Assembly (NCBI GenBank): GCA_900074885.1
Contig: FJUW01000004.1
Span: forward strand, 2,330,578 to 2,394,577
DNA length: 64,000 bases
Direction: 5' to 3'
From: Rhynchosporium graminicola
Lineage: Eukaryota > Ascomycota > Leotiomycetes > Helotiales > Ploettnerulaceae
Shown here: positions 33,979 to 47,039 of the stretch, one piece after another
Numbering within the stretch: position 1 is the first letter of the stretch
Layout of the letters: each line of letters starts with the position of its first letter
Position numbers and translations under genes: made by a program
The notes under the pieces: model-generated
The model's input: only the letters and a program-made list of their open reading frames with translations
Told to the model about the DNA's origin: nothing
Database searches by the model: none

Positions 33979-34799
33979 TTACTTCTTCAATAAACCCACT
34001 ACGCATCAGCGAAAACCTCGTATTCATAGATATACGCGATGTGGCTTCCAGGGAGTCGCACCACCTCTTTTCCAAGCATGCTAGCAAGCAGTACCATTGG
34101 CCCAACGCCGGGCCCATCTCCAGACGAACTCTTAGCAGTAGGGATATACTTTCACTTCTCAGCAGTGATACGTTCCACATCTAGCGTAGCAGATTTATAT
34201 TGGCGCAGCTTAAACTCAAACCAGAACATAGAATTTGTACGGATCTCGTCTTCACGTGTAGGGTCCATACAGAATCTCATTCTATCGCCATTGACTCCCG
34301 CTGATAAGCCACCTGAGAAAATCTGTATGGCTGCCTGGACGCCCTGCTCACGGTAAAGGTCGTAAATATGGGTCGTAAATATGCTGGATGAGGCCGTCGA
34401 CTTGAATACGCAATTGCTCAGATAGCAGCGCAAATGCTATGGGCTCATGGGCGACAAGAGTTTGCACTCGGTCTGGACGTCAAACCAGGAGCTTTGTGGC
34501 AATGATAGCACCGGAATATGTCCCAAATATGGCGGCGGATCCGGTAGAGATGTGGGCGATCAATGTACTGGCGTCGTCGGCATCAACCGAGAGTCGATTC
34601 TTGAGATCTTGAGCGCCAAGGTACTGGCTCTGGGAGTAGCCAGGCGGTCGTAACACAAAATTGCGGAGCTGCGTGAGAGGTGCTTGGCAAGTTCATGGAA
34701 GACAGCTCCTCCACCGTCTACTCCAGGAATGCAGAGCAGCACCGGTCCAGTACCGAAAACCTCGTCGTGAAGTTTAGCATCTGGGAGGTCCAGGAAAGG
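33979..34799 (-). pseudogene. Alpha/beta hydrolase pseudogene
   Basis: Read in pieces on the minus strand this is an alpha/beta hydrolase: VLLCIPGVDGGGAVFHEL (oxyanion region), a nucleophile-elbow region GTYSGAIIAT, AHEPIAF, a helical cap (HIYDLYREQGVQAAIQIF) and LPGSHIAYI with the expected catalytic His. It is broken at least four times: a one-base shift after ILCYDR, an in-frame TGA (34480-34482), a perfect 13-bp tandem duplication (34358-34370 and 34371-34383) that shifts the frame, and a TAA after the cap (ITAEK). A further shift lies near the C-terminus (..VFADA/VVGLLKK). No start codon survives in frame. Confidence 0.75.
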
Positions 34800-34820
34800 C
34801 GTACTTGTACATTACGTCTG

Positions 34821-35500
34821 TCTCCTCGTACTCCGACCATGGCTTCTCGGAGGAATCTACTCAGCCATGCCCTCGTCTCTAGACCAAAACACACTGCAAG
34901 AGATACGAAGATTTTGCATCTCTACCGCCCCGCAGATTATCTACCGAATCTACGCCTCTGAGCAAGATCGCCCGCAAAACCCTACTTGGCAGGCCGTTTA
35001 CTGTAAAGCATTCCATTTAAAGGTCACCTCCCAAGCAACTCACTGACTGATTTCCCTCCTCAGTTCTCCACGCCCCCGCTAGTATTCTTTCCAATGCGAC
35101 TCTTCACCCCAAAGATAACGGGTGTGTTAATCTGACTAGCGAGCCGTATTAGACCTCCTAGCAAAAGGCCTTCCAGACTCTACGCAACAGTAAAGTGCAG
35201 ATGTAGGTACGCGAACACGTTTTTGAAAAAACCAGAAAGTTGTCGTGAAAGCATCCGAGAATCAGAAACAGACAGGGCCGGAGAAAGTAATCTCTCCCTG
35301 CGCCTTTCTTATTTTCTTGTGTTGAAAGAGTTCGAAACGTGAGAAGGAACAACCCGCAGACTATCATAATTGAAAACACAGACCCATCAGTGCAAGATAC
35401 CGCTGACTGTTTAGGCGTCTCATTTGCAGACCCGAGTTTTGATTGGGACCTTGATTGCCTCAGCACCGATTTCTTCCTGAATCCGAAGCTTCTTTATTGA
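34821..35500 (+). pseudogene. Unidentified coding remnant (two blocks)
   Basis: Block 1 (34821-35046) reads YSAMPSSLDQNTLQEIRRFC, ISTAPQIIYRIYASEQDRPQ. Block 2 (about 35323-35500) reads NNPQTIIIENTDPS, FADPSFDWDLDCLSTDFFLN and ends at TGA. Both have protein-like composition, but the stretch between them carries stops in all frames. They might be two exons or fragments of one gene. I do not recognise the family. Confidence 0.25.
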
Positions 35501-36086
35501 GTTCTCAGATATCCGTTAGACGCCATTTACAGTCTAATGAGTAGTCTAATCATCACACTTTAGCCCTGACTTTAGGATGCCTTACGAAAAATCAATTAGG
35601 CCCATCAGACTGAACAAGGCGATTGGTGTACTTGTCACGAAATGAAGTGATAACATTCTGATGGTGACTTTCACGTGGACACCCTTGGCAGAACAGAATC
35701 TCTTGGAGGGTATTGGAGGGTCTACTTAAAGAATGGAGGGATAAAGATAAAGGAAGGATACCTTTCTCTTGTTCGGGGCTTTCGAACTTATACCGAAAAG
35801 TCTCATAATTTATTTCAGATGTTTCTGGAACTGAGTAGAAAAGGAGTAAATCTTGACTCGGCACGGGTTCGATCTTACTTCAATATCTACTCATTTCTAC
35901 AGGTTATCATTTTTTTTTTCTGAGATCCACGCGTCACAAGATACATATCACGGCGCAAGGTTGCAAAGCTTCATGAGTAGGAAGCTGTAGAATTGTTGAG
36001 CTACGAGCAAATAACGCCAGCCAAAACAGTCCAAGACAAGACATCTTCCTGCTCAACTCTTCTTCTCCCGGAATGACAAACCTTGA
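35501..36086. other. Intergenic, no gene recognised
   Basis: The frames at 35592-35923 overlap on both strands and have no motifs. A T-run lies near 35910. Confidence 0.4.
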
Positions 36087-37363
36087 TGCGCTTCAGCGTC
36101 CTGTGCAGGTATCCATCTGCAGGACATGAATCCGAGTTTTTCGGCTGTCGATCTTGGGCATATGCATAGACGAGGAAGAAGGAAGATTCTCCGTATTATT
36201 ACCAACGTCAGCACCGGATCATCGCTGGTTCAGCTGTGCTTCACGAACTTGAATCCTGTCCGCCTGCGATCTGCAGATGTCTTTCAACTCATCGAGCTGC
36301 TCTTGGAACCGAGTCCTGTCCTGCACATCCTTTTTGAGGTTATTATATTCAAGACGGAGGCTTGACTTTTCGACTTCCAGGAATTTCTCCTTGGCCTTAG
36401 CATCTTGCTGCAGGGTATGTATCTTGCTGTTCTTGAACTCAAGTAGCTCCTTCAATGACGAAAGCTCTTCCCGCAAAGGTGTGACTTCACCCCATGCGAC
36501 GAGCTGTTGATCCTGAGACTCGACTTTTTCTTGGAGCGCCTTCGTATCTCCAACATGCATTTCTCGCAAATTAGCCAGATTTTTGGAGTTTTGCTTTACG
36601 AGCGCCTCCGTTGCTTCGACATGCGACTTTTGCATGGCAGCGATGGCGGCGTTGTGCTGTGCTGTCAAGACTTCTTAATGCGCATTCTACGTTTCGCGAT
36701 GTTGACTTTGAGATGCTTCCAAAGAGGACCTTGCTATCTTCAGTCGCTTGTTCGGAATGCTGAGCTGAGTGTCAATGTCTTTTTTCGCTTCAACCAAGTC
36801 TTGAACCTGGTTTTGCAAAAAGCGTTCACGCTCTGCTCTCACGCCATCAAGTTCAACAACGAGAGATTCGATCTTGAATTCCAGTTCGGTGACGGTCTTG
36901 CTATGAGCTCCAGCGTCATTTTGAAGCCTCATATTCTCACTCAGCGGAGCGCATTCCATGTGATTCAGAGAAAGCTCTTCCACTTTGGAGTGCAAACTCA
37001 ACACATCGCTGGAAATGGAATTTTCCATATCCCATTTTTGCTTTTGGCTCGCGACGACGGCGCGTTGCTGTTCCAAAAGTTTCTCTGAAGCAGTAACTAC
37101 CTGGCATCTGTCATTATACTCTTTGCGTATGAGCCCGTCCGGAATTTTTCTTGAGGGTATTCCATCTGATAACAACTCCATCAAGTCCAGTAAGGACTCT
37201 CATGAGGGCACTGAGGCCCAGACCCAGTTCGTATGTCTTCACATTGGCACATATATCTGGGGCGCGAAAGCAACGCGATAAGCTGTTCACAAAGCCTTTC
37301 GGCCCTGCGCTCTTGGATCGTTTGACATTCAATAGCTTCAGATAGTTCAACATCGGGCTCCAT
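36087..37363 (-). pseudogene. Coiled-coil protein pseudogene
   Basis: The ATG at 37363 opens a frame (MEPDVELSEAIECQTIQERR) that must shift near 37180 to enter a 165-codon coiled-coil block (VTASEKLLEQQRAVVASQKQ, LQNQVQDLVEAKKDIDTQL). It must shift again near 36680 to enter a second 149-codon block (ALVKQNSKNLANLREMHVGD, LREELSSLKELLEFKNSKIH). That block ends at TGA 36219; readable sequence continues past it to about 36087. No intron explains the shifts. Heptad-rich, no catalytic domain, probably a structural or scaffold protein that has decayed; a sequencing-error explanation is possible. Confidence 0.6.
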
Positions 37364-38039
37364 CTTTAAAAATCTCGATGAAATGTGTGTAGAAAGATGA
37401 AGAGTAAAGGAAGGGAAGCGGGAGAACCATCATGTAAATACAGGAAGGTGCTAGCCATGGCGCTAGACTGGATGCGTACATTATACACTCACGTGATGCT
37501 GAATGTATGGGGTTCCCGTCCTTGGTCCTAGACATTTAGGCCCTGCTGTAGTATAGAGAGTATCGGACGTCGGATCACCCATACAACTAGTTGAGGGTTA
37601 TGTTAGATTATATGTTTTTGACGAGAAGACATTCATCAGGTTAAATTACGTTCTGCGCTTCGTTTGATATCGCATAGCTTAAGGAATAGTTCAAACACAT
37701 GACGAGAAGTCATAAAATCTGGTAGAGGAACTGTATTTGCTCTATCTTAAAACTAGGAGTAAAACGTCAAGCGATCGGAATTGAGTAAAGTTGAGATTAC
37801 CTCAATACCACAATTGATTTTCTACTGTAACATTAACACCTGCATCAACTCCATTAACACAACGGGATACCAACGGCAAGATGGAACCCTACTCATACAA
37901 AGGAATTAGGCTACATGTCTGATTTGATTGTCAGCCATGCGATTCCTCTCGCGAAGTCGGACTCTTCTCTGCCAGCTTCGGACGAGCAGTGACAGCAGCA
38001 TGGGACGATAGACGAGAAGAACTCTAGACGGAGCTGACG
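37364..38039. other. Intergenic, no gene recognised
   Basis: AT-rich, with no convincing frame on either strand. Confidence 0.4.
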
Positions 38040-38886
38040 AGCCAAGGCTACGAAGACATCGAGAGAACCTTGATGCACGAAAGTCAGCTCTGTCGGAAGT
38101 ATCGGAAGTGCCATACTTCCCTTCCCTCGCGCCGACTAACAAATTTAGTCCAAGATGCTCATGGGAAATATACCGGCCCCGGATCGAAGCAGATCAACGA
38201 GGCCATCGGCAGTAGACAACCTGGAGAAGTTCCTAGGCACAAGCTAACAGCCAGTGGGATGTGCGCTCTGACTTTCAGGCCTCCATTTGATTACGAAGAC
38301 ATCGGACCCTTCCGATGCAGACTGCGAGCTGAGCGAGATGAAAATGCGTCGGCCGCCAGCGAGCCTCTGCCAACAAAAAAACGGGTTTCACGGCGTGAGG
38401 TATCATCTCGTAGATCAGAAGAGCATACGAGGCCCTCGACACCAGAGAAAACGAGTGAATGCTTCGCACGAGCGTCGCAAGCTTGACAAGCCCGAGCAAA
38501 AGAATGATTGCTTATTGCCGTCAGCTCGAGGCGTCTCTCAAGCCGGTGTCGATGCTATCCTCAGATGTATAGCTTTATATAAGAAAAAAATCTCTCCTGA
38601 AGATTACCAATAGTTGTTGGATATCTCATTATCGTTCATGGCAGAGGAAGAGGCGAAGTACTCCCCGAGGATCCGCGCTTCCGAAATGGAATTTGATGCG
38701 ATATCTCCTGGTGAGAACGAGGAGGCGCGAGCCGATTCTGCGACATCTGACCATGGATCTATGGATGAAGATGACGCGATGAATGAGGCTATTGCCAGAT
38801 CCCTGAAGGATGAGGAATTCGAGAGGGAGATGGAGAGAGTATTGGCATCATCTGCAAATGAGCACAGTGCTAATTACGCATTTTAG
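38040..38886 (+). pseudogene. UIM-containing protein gene with in-frame TAG
   Basis: Frames 38287-38610 and 38614-38886 are the same frame split only by TAG at 38611-38613 (..KKISPEDYQ stop LLDISLSF..). The downstream part carries a textbook ubiquitin-interacting motif, DEDDAMNEAIARSLKDE (acidic run, Ala, then Ser three residues later). An ATG at 38638 could still start a short 82-aa UIM protein. Upstream, another frame (PFRCRLRAERDENASAASEP, SRREVSSRRSEEHTR) also looks coding, implying an extra shift or unmodelled intron. The parent was probably a ubiquitin-binding adaptor of at least 250 aa; the family is not recognised. Confidence 0.5.
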
Positions 38887-39301
38887 AGAATGCTAGCTCC
38901 GTCAATTGATTCATGCTTTCGGGGTGCTGATTCAACACTTTTTCAACTGACGTTTTTTAACGGAAGACTTGTCTTAGAAATTTCATATTTGTTTCAACCC
39001 TCGGTGAAATGTCGCCGCGATAGCTCTAGCTTTAGACAAAAGTCTCTGATTAAACAGTACCTGATCGTGATCAACCGAGCACGATTTTGTACGGGATGCG
39101 AAGACTCAACACCTGTCCGTGGTGCGTTCTACAAACCTGTAGCTTCGAAATGAAGTCTGCGGAGCCAAGAATGAGTCCAAAAGGTAAGTCTTCTTGTCAT
39201 TTCGTGAAAAGCTACGTATCCTGGGGGAAAAAATCTAACCAGACGCTGTGTTTACATCGAACTACAAATAGAACCCAGCCATTAATCCCGATTATTCCAA
39301 A

Positions 39302-41666
39302 TCATGCTGTATTTACGCTCCCCGCCATCGAAGGACCATACGCATTATTATCCCTCATTATGTACACCTCGCCTACCAAGACTGCACACCCTACCGCCAT
39401 ACTGATCGCAATGATGGGCAGGTTCACACTCGCAAAATCACGCCTCCTCACATGGATATGCTTCCGCGCGAGGATATCCCTCCAGAGCAGCCCAGCAAGC
39501 GAGGCGCTGAACGCGGTACTGAATGCGCCGTAGTTGACGCCGATAGCCATACTATAAACGGTTGCCCAGAAAGTGCGGTTGGTGATGGGGTCATTCTCTC
39601 GTCTATGGTGGATCTCAACCCAGGTTTGTATGACGCGGGAGAGTAGGATTGTAGTGCCTATGTTTGTGCCTGCAAACTAAAAACAAGATAGTTGATAAGT
39701 ACTTGTCGAGGCGGAGGAGAAGAAGAAACTTACGTTGCTTAGAATGACCGAAATAAAAGCCATTCCACCAATGGCGCCAACAGTTCCCGTCTTATCAACC
39801 CAGTGATCCCACCCATACGCAAATACTGGAACCCATCCTTTCGTGACGAGAGCTTGTACGAGGACGAACATACAGAATGCGAAAGGGACGAGCGCGAATG
39901 GTAGATGGGCTACCACTGCGGAGCAGGTGGGGAAGGTTTCTTGAGCCCATCTGAAGCTATCTACGGAGAGAGAAAGGAGTGTCGTTCGATTCTGGGCATT
40001 GTTGTGTTCGTCTGAATTACTTGGTGAGATGGCGTCATCCTTGTCGCGCACCTCGTGGGGTGTTTTTGCAGGGTCGGCTTGTGGATGAACGCTCTCTGGT
40101 GCAGATATTGGCTGTTTCTCGTCTGCTGCGGTCATAGTATGACTTGATGGCCGGCTGTTTTGATCCTCTCCAGGTACAAGCATCGAGAGGGAAGACTCAA
40201 GCCGAGGAGGATTCTCTGGACTTTGCTCGAGACTCTCAGATACCATGAGGGTAACATACGGTGGTCGAGTTCCAGCATTGTCCGCAGCATTTTGCGGACG
40301 ATGGCTATTCATCGTACCAAGTTCAACACCAGCCACATGAGTAACCGCCTCTTTTCTTACCTCTTCCTCTCTTAAAGCACGCTCAGCACGAGCAGTCTCA
40401 ACCTCCATCCTCCCCCTCCTTGCAATCTCTCGCGTCTCTTTTCGTTGGAGCCATCCAAAGCTAACGTCCCAGCAGAACATCACTACGGCTGCCGGAAGCG
40501 TCACCCAAAATACTGGGCGCTCCTTTCCATTCTGAGCCGCAGCATTCAGCGCAAGCACAGTCACGAGGGTTGCGGCCATTATCACCGCACCGAAAGCTGC
40601 GCCACCTTTGTCGAGGAATGGATTCATAATCTCTTCCAATGAGAGGAGTTGACCTTCTTCACCCTCTGCCGCGGCTGCTTCTTCTTCTTCAGCATTTCCT
40701 CGACCGTGAGGAATGTTGGGATTGATTGGTTTCCGAGCTTTTGCTTCATCGGAGAGTTCGTGCATCTTAATGGAAAGCGGGATGAGAGATTCGTCTGCGA
40801 AAACAATATACAGCAAGAATGGGAACAGAACAATAGCCGTGATCACGACTGGTACGATCATGTTTGCAGTGTAGTCGATGAATCTGATCTGGAACGCACC
40901 AGCCAGGACAAGATTGGTAGGGTTCGAAGAAACCAGAATAGCTGAAGCAATGTTTGCAATGGCGAATTGACTGAAGATCCAAGCTCTGGGATGAACAATA
41001 TTGCTCGATACTCTGGTCATGTACGCTAAGAAAGCCGTACCAGATAAAATGATCGGATCGTTCCCAATAAAGCTCCCCAGGAGAAAGAAGAAGGCGTATA
41101 AATAGAAGAACAATCTATGTCCAACCTTCCCTGCTTTTTGCAAGACCTTAAAAGCTAGATATCTGATCAACCCTGAAGCGTCAATGGAGATGGCGATATA
41201 TGCAAGAGTGATGAAGAAGACCATGATATCAATGGGTGAAATATGGTTTGCTCCAATAGTACCGTCGTGAACTTCTGTTCGACCAATCGCTGAGATGGCC
41301 AGCAGAAAGAGATCGGCAATAAGTGGTGCGGTCAAGAAGTTGAGAGGGAAGTGGAATCGAACAAATGGCTTGGTTTTGCCATTATTGTCGTCGTCCTCGA
41401 ACGTGGGCTCATTCTGAGATTGGACCCGTCTTGGTGAGATGACTCGGATTTTGCTCAACGCATCATAAGAAATGTTGTAGATCTGTCGAGGGACATATAC
41501 AGGAACATGGAAGGGGAAAAGTGTGATGAGATCTGCTTTAATTAGTTTGGTGACCCGAAAGTGACAAGGTAATCAGCTTACTGGTGAGAATAAAAGCGAT
41601 CAGCGTCACCATGGATCGCCACTCCTTGATCTTTCCAGTATCGAGATCAACTTCGTCGGTCGCCAT
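39302..41666 (-). CDS. Anion/arsenite permease-like membrane transporter
   Basis: Exons 41666-41582, 41532-39734 and 39676-39302, with introns of 49 and 57 nt; 752 aa in one frame. The fold is that of the ion-transporter superfamily that includes ArsB, CitM and NhaD. Two sets of membrane helices flank a large central cytoplasmic loop (about residues 250-500, with an EEEEAAAAEGEE stretch and a Ser/Pro-rich tail). Characteristic segments are LGSFIGNDPIILSGTAFLAY and ANIASAILVSSNPTNLVLAG in the first half, and GGMAFISVILSNFAGTNIGT created across the last splice junction in the second, the two pseudo-symmetric NPTN/AGTN-type loops that bind ions in this superfamily. The substrate (arsenite, citrate, other anion) is undetermined. 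Confidence 0.85.
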
Positions 41667-43014
41667 AGTCAAGCTGTTTCATGTGTATTTGGAGATATAT
41701 TCAAGGACAAAACACTACATACAGCTCTCGCTCGAGACAGGGCTACAGCGGTGAATCCGAGGAGGTGGATCAGCTGACTTGACGAGATCTCCGACTGTCT
41801 GACAACATAATCAATCTTTAACGAGAGCGTCTTTCGTGACTCCTAGTGAATATAATACCAAGTAGATTAGGGTCGATCTTGATCGCGAAGAGCAGCAGGT
41901 CATACATGTAAATTTCTTCCAGTGGACAAAAGGTGGCTGGCTGTGTTGTCAAATTGGATGTTTACTGAGGTGGATGTTCGGAGAAGCCTCATCCATCCTC
42001 GGCTCACCGCTCCTGGGCCTCAACAGCCTAGAGGCTCTGATTGGCGGCAGAATGGATCGCTTGGCTTTATACTTTCCGTACTCGGTCAAATCTTGGCAGT
42101 TAGCCTCGGATCCTACTTGACAGGGAATACTACTGCTTCGTTATGAAAGATGAATGGAATGAGTCGTGCCTACCTACTTCTATATTAGGATCTACGTTAC
42201 GATAACATATTATGATAGCACGTGATCACCTGTCAAAGTGCGCACACATTCATTTATCGTCGGTTCACTCCTCGATACATCGGTTCTTAGACCGAACCGA
42301 ACCGAACCGAACCGAAGGGGATGTCCGCCTCACTCACTCACAATGGCGTTGATCCCTCGGGATAAGTCGTCTAGCAGGCGAAGGATTGGACTTGCAGACG
42401 GGGGGCGCCCAATCATCAAACTGCTTACTTATACTGCGTCTGCCTGTTAAGCCCATGCAGTCACTCCCTTGACGTGCGTGGGCTGAGCAAGAGAAAGAAC
42501 GCCCTTTATTCCCGCAACTATGGAAGCTTTGTCCTGTTTCTAGAAGGTGACAAGAGCTCGGAATGATAATGATGATGCTTGATTATGAAGCTGAAAGCGG
42601 GAGTCCTCGAAGTGCCGCCGGAAGGAATCAGTTCTCGCGCATCAGCGAGTCCTGCGCGACCATCACACTCACTTCACTGTCAGGTGTCAAGCGTTCGCCC
42701 TACCAACCTCCGTACGCGTAATAATAACCCGTCCCGTACAGATACAGTACCTGCTGCGTGTACCACCATCTCAGCCGCTCCAAAATCAAGCCAATGCCAA
42801 TGCCCCTGGAGTCTTGGACTTCTTTTATCTAGCAGTGTTTCCTCTCCAGCCCAGCGAACTTCTCTACCTATCGTTCGGCAACGTGGGCTAAATACAACTC
42901 CTGAGCTTGTTTTGTTCGCACCTCCACAGCAATTATATCAAGAGAACACCGCACTATGAGAAACCGTGACCATGCCAACTCTTCCATATACATCGTTGCA
43001 CGCTCTCAACAGCC
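41667..43014. other. Divergent promoter region, no gene recognised
   Basis: It separates the leftward transporter from the rightward membrane-protein gene. The frame 42579-42959 is Pro/Ser-rich without motifs. A (ACCGA)5 tandem lies at 42291-42315. Confidence 0.4.
42291..42315 (+). repeat. (ACCGA)5 tandem repeat
   Basis: Five perfect copies of ACCGA between two divergently read genes. It could hold clustered protein-binding sites; nothing more is supported. Confidence 0.6.
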
Positions 43015-45031
43015 ATGAATCTACCAATTCAACAAGCAATGCACTGGACGTCATTTGTGCCTGGCCAGTCTCAGGCCAGTACGGTCCCGGCTCACGAGTC
43101 TTGTGAGTTTGCCGTCGCTCTCCCCCACTTCGCTAGACCCACCACAACAAACCTTAGACGGACGACTAATAAGTGTGAATACTTAGATACTATGTACTTA
43201 TCGCAGCTTGTGTATTTGCTCGTAAGACAGAATGGTTGAGAAATGCTTGCTTGGCTGCTGCATTGCTGTTCCCTGCTGTTGCTGCTGTCCACGGTATCGT
43301 TCTGGCGGCTGTGCATGTTGATGGTGAATGTCTCTTTGGCGACACTACAATTGTCGAGCAAATCTAACTCTCGCTAGGCGCTGTTGACATGGACATCTTT
43401 GGAGCATTCCAGCTATGCGCGATCGGTATTCTAGCTGCCCCCGTTACGGTCAGAGTATCGAGGACATATTTCTACGATCCCGGCCGCAATGCAATCTTTT
43501 TGTGGACGGGCCTTCTTCTCGCTGGTAGCTACATTACTTTCCTACTCGCAACTTCGGCTAATCTCTCCAGGTCTACTGAGTCTAACAGTCGAGTTTTTCA
43601 GGATTAAAACAACTCGCTGCAGGCTCGATGATGCAGGGAATCCAATGCCAACAGACCCAGAGAGTTTCCCATATGATGCGGCGCCGTTATGCGGTCTCAC
43701 TTGTTCAGTTGCTGAAGGCGGCCCGGTGTCTCCGATGCGAGGCGGCGCTGTCAATAACATATACGTGATTCCGGTACCAGACCGACTCACCTTTCATACT
43801 GCGACTCTTCTTGCTGCTGCGTGCTGCATTCCGGCTGTGCTTTCCTTGATTTCTATGTGGAACAAGATTCGAAAGATCAATTGGATACTGAGATGGGGAA
43901 ATGGGGAGATAGAGGATGAAAAGGTAGACAAGGAAATGTAAGCATTGACCCTGGCCAGATTTGTGGTGCTGTCTGTCAAAAGTTCTTGGATGTTACTGAT
44001 TTACTTTGGCTGATGAGTACATTAGTGAAGGAACAAATGGAGCGACGATACTTTCTATGAAAGGACTGAACAGCGTGATTCGACGATTGTTAAGTGTGGT
44101 AGAAGTTACTGTTTTTGGTGCTGCTGTCTTGACAATCCTCATCCTCGGCGAGATGAACTTCTTCAGCAAACCAGTCAGGTACCAAACAGAACCGATCGCA
44201 AGTATTGGTACGTCCAAAATAATTTCCTGTCACCATCTTTGCTGATAATATGCAGGTCAATGGGCGCCTCTGGTTGGTTCAGGCCTAGCAGCTTTTGGCT
44301 CATTATATATGCTTCTCTCATCCGATCAACCTGACCGAGACGCGAACGAAAAAACCCTCCCGCATCATTGCAACTGCTCCGCACATGACCATACACCTAT
44401 TGCATCCCCGTCCCCGTCCTCTACTCCTTTCGCCACTCCTGCCATCCGCCGCAGTTCTTCCAAAGACGGACGTCGTAGCCTCACCGAGCTCGAAATCGCT
44501 CCTCAAAGCAGTCCCAACCTTACCCAAACGCAAACACATCACTCAAGGCGAACGCAGTCAGACTTTGGCGGCCGACGAAAAGTCGCGAATGTGCTCACGA
44601 ACATCGGCAACTATATTGGCACTGCAGCACAAGACCGCTTCGACGATTCGGAATTCAAACATGGCAGAGCAGTTGATTATCCAGAGTTACCTGGGGAGGC
44701 GTATCGGAACCCCAAGTTAATACAGACAAGGAGAGAATACAATCCGCTCAGGGAAGAGACTGGAAGATCAAGAGCACCGAGTTTCATCAGTAATGGTCCT
44801 GGAGAAGGATCGATCAGAGGGGTGAGTCCGCAGTCGCCACGCTCAATACGACAGAGCTCGACTCAGAGACCGCAACTTGGGATATTACCCGGACGAACGT
44901 CGACAGAAGAGCAGATTCCGATGAGTTCTGCGTCTGTTCCGATAGATCAAGGAAGGAGAGGAAGGAGAGATACACTGGAGGTTCCTTCGCCGATACATCA
45001 CGCTCCTGCTAGGAATGGCTTGCCGCCGTGA
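43015..45031 (+). CDS. Conserved multi-pass membrane protein, function unknown
   Basis: Exons 43015-43102, 43378-43524, 43571-43937, 44026-44207 and 44256-45031 join in one frame to 519 aa. The last four exons are secure. The first intron (275 nt) is long, and translation could start at the ATG at 43389 instead. About five hydrophobic segments are seen: FQLCAIGILAAPVTV, FLWTGLLLAGLLSLTV (formed across an intron), TLLAAACCIPAVLSLISMW, EVTVFGAAVLTILILG and APLVGSGLAAFGSLYMLL. A Cys-containing loop (PLCGLTCSVAEGG) sits between the second and third. The last 240 residues are a Ser/Pro/Arg-rich cytoplasmic tail. I recognise the shape as one common in moulds but know no function. Confidence 0.75.
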
Positions 45032-47039
45032 TGACTAGCTCGTACACATTGCGACAATAGAGGCCGTATAGGCGGGAACGATATTGATGCATCTGAGGAA
45101 CATCTGCCAAATGTACGGCTTCTCAAGGAATTCCGGCATGATGTTTTACCGTGACAACACTAAATTCAATACCAGGATTTTACGAATGACTCGGAGACTG
45201 TCAACAGAGATAAAACAGGACAGGTCCTGCATTCGTCTGCGAGCCAAAATAGCTAAACAAAACTCCTTCGAGGCGAAGAACGAGTCTAGAATGAGCATAG
45301 ACGTTTAGAATTGTACAGGCATCTTCAAATAACTTAAATCATACTCCTCTTATCTTCAAACCTCCAGTGATCATTTTAATGATATCTGAGATGATTGGAA
45401 GTGCTTGAATCAGCGGGCTTGATATGTCCTACATATAATGAGGGCGGTGACGCTCTCGAGATGTGGCGAGTCTCTTCGGAGCTGGGTATGTCCGTTTTCG
45501 ATTAAGTAATGGATTTCCAGATCGAGTTGAATTTTACATATATGAAGTGCCATCCAAATAATTCATGACTTTAACAGAAGATATCCATCGCGATGTTAAA
45601 TCCTCCTTGCTATAATTTTTTATCTGCGCCGGGTCCGGTTCGACGCAGCACTACCTACATATCAAAATGTAAGAAGAAGCAGGGTAGATCTGATTTCTTG
45701 AAGTGTAAGCGCTCTCTGTTTCAAAGATGTAGTTTCGATGTCAAGGTCATTCATGGCTTTTCTCTTCTCTTTTTCGTTCCTGAAATATGGGCATCTCGCA
45801 CGCGGATTTTCGCTCGCAAGTCCCCCTTCCTGATATAAGCCGCATCTGACGTTGTATCTCTTATTATGACTCACCATCTTTGCCCAAGCCTGTTTGGAAT
45901 TCCGCATACGCATTTGAAGTTATCATCCGATCCGCGTCCACCACCCCAACGGAACGCGATGATGAAACTCAGCCGCCGACTTGGACACTCAGTGTTATCC
46001 GAACGTTATATTTGTACGATAGCTATATTACTCACGAGCCAAGGGTTATTGGACGTTGTATGCAATAATTTACGAAGGAAAAAAAATTCCCAATGATTAC
46101 CCGAATCTCGCCGCACAGGTATGTTGCGAGGGATATTTACGTCGCTCTTCTTTCATGGAGATCTATTGCATATGTGCTGACGTGTAGTTGTGGATGGGAT
46201 AATCATCTTGCTATTGTCCTTGTAATGCCTCCTGTTGACTGATTCAAAAATTTCTTCGTTGAACCGTCTGGCAATCAGTGACAATATGCTATCCTCCTCG
46301 TCTCCGGTGCGGGGTGATTGCGATTGACAAAAAGAGCTTTGAAGAAGTGTGCATCATTGTAGTTGCAAGTTGGAGCATCATGGAGGGCATGTTTATTTAT
46401 CCTACCGAATCTGTCTAATTTAGGTTTAGCTTTCCTCGTCAAAACGCGTACATTGTTGACGTTTCGGAAGCTCTGACAACCCGCTACTTTCCTCGTTCTG
46501 TTTCATTGTCATCGTCTCTACAGCCTCTCTGACCATTAGCCTCATTGGTGAGAGTAGATTCGACTTACAGTCACAGCTTCCTTCCTCAGGGACGAACTTA
46601 GAGACCGAGTACCACGGCGGATAGCCGCAAAGAGAAGTTAATCGAAAGCAGAAGCGATACTGTTATGGTTGTACCCTTTACAAATCCAATGCGACAGTTC
46701 AGCGGGTGACTTCTACGAGTGAATTTACTTGTTTTCTTATACCTACTTTGGCCCTTACAGCCAAGTGGTAAATTAAACCTACCTGCCATCAAATTCACGA
46801 CCATGGGCAAGCACAAAGTACTTCTTGGAAAAATCACGTTCGATATGTTTGATGACCCAACAGAACAGTGCAATAAGACCAGGTGACTCGTTCTTTTCTC
46901 ATTTGCCCATTTCATAACCACTATCCATTAATCACGTTGCATCCTCCACCTCCTCCATCCCTCAACTTTGAATTTTCAGCAATTCTAGCAGCGTTCGCAC
47001 CTTCAACCGCAGGCATCCAAAATAACACGGAGAGTTTTG
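45032..47039. other. 2-kb gap, no gene recognised
   Basis: Short frames near 45593-46096 overlap on opposite strands without motifs; the frame through 46094-46240 (ARDIYVALLSWRSIAYVL) is mildly protein-like but unassignable. Confidence 0.35.
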
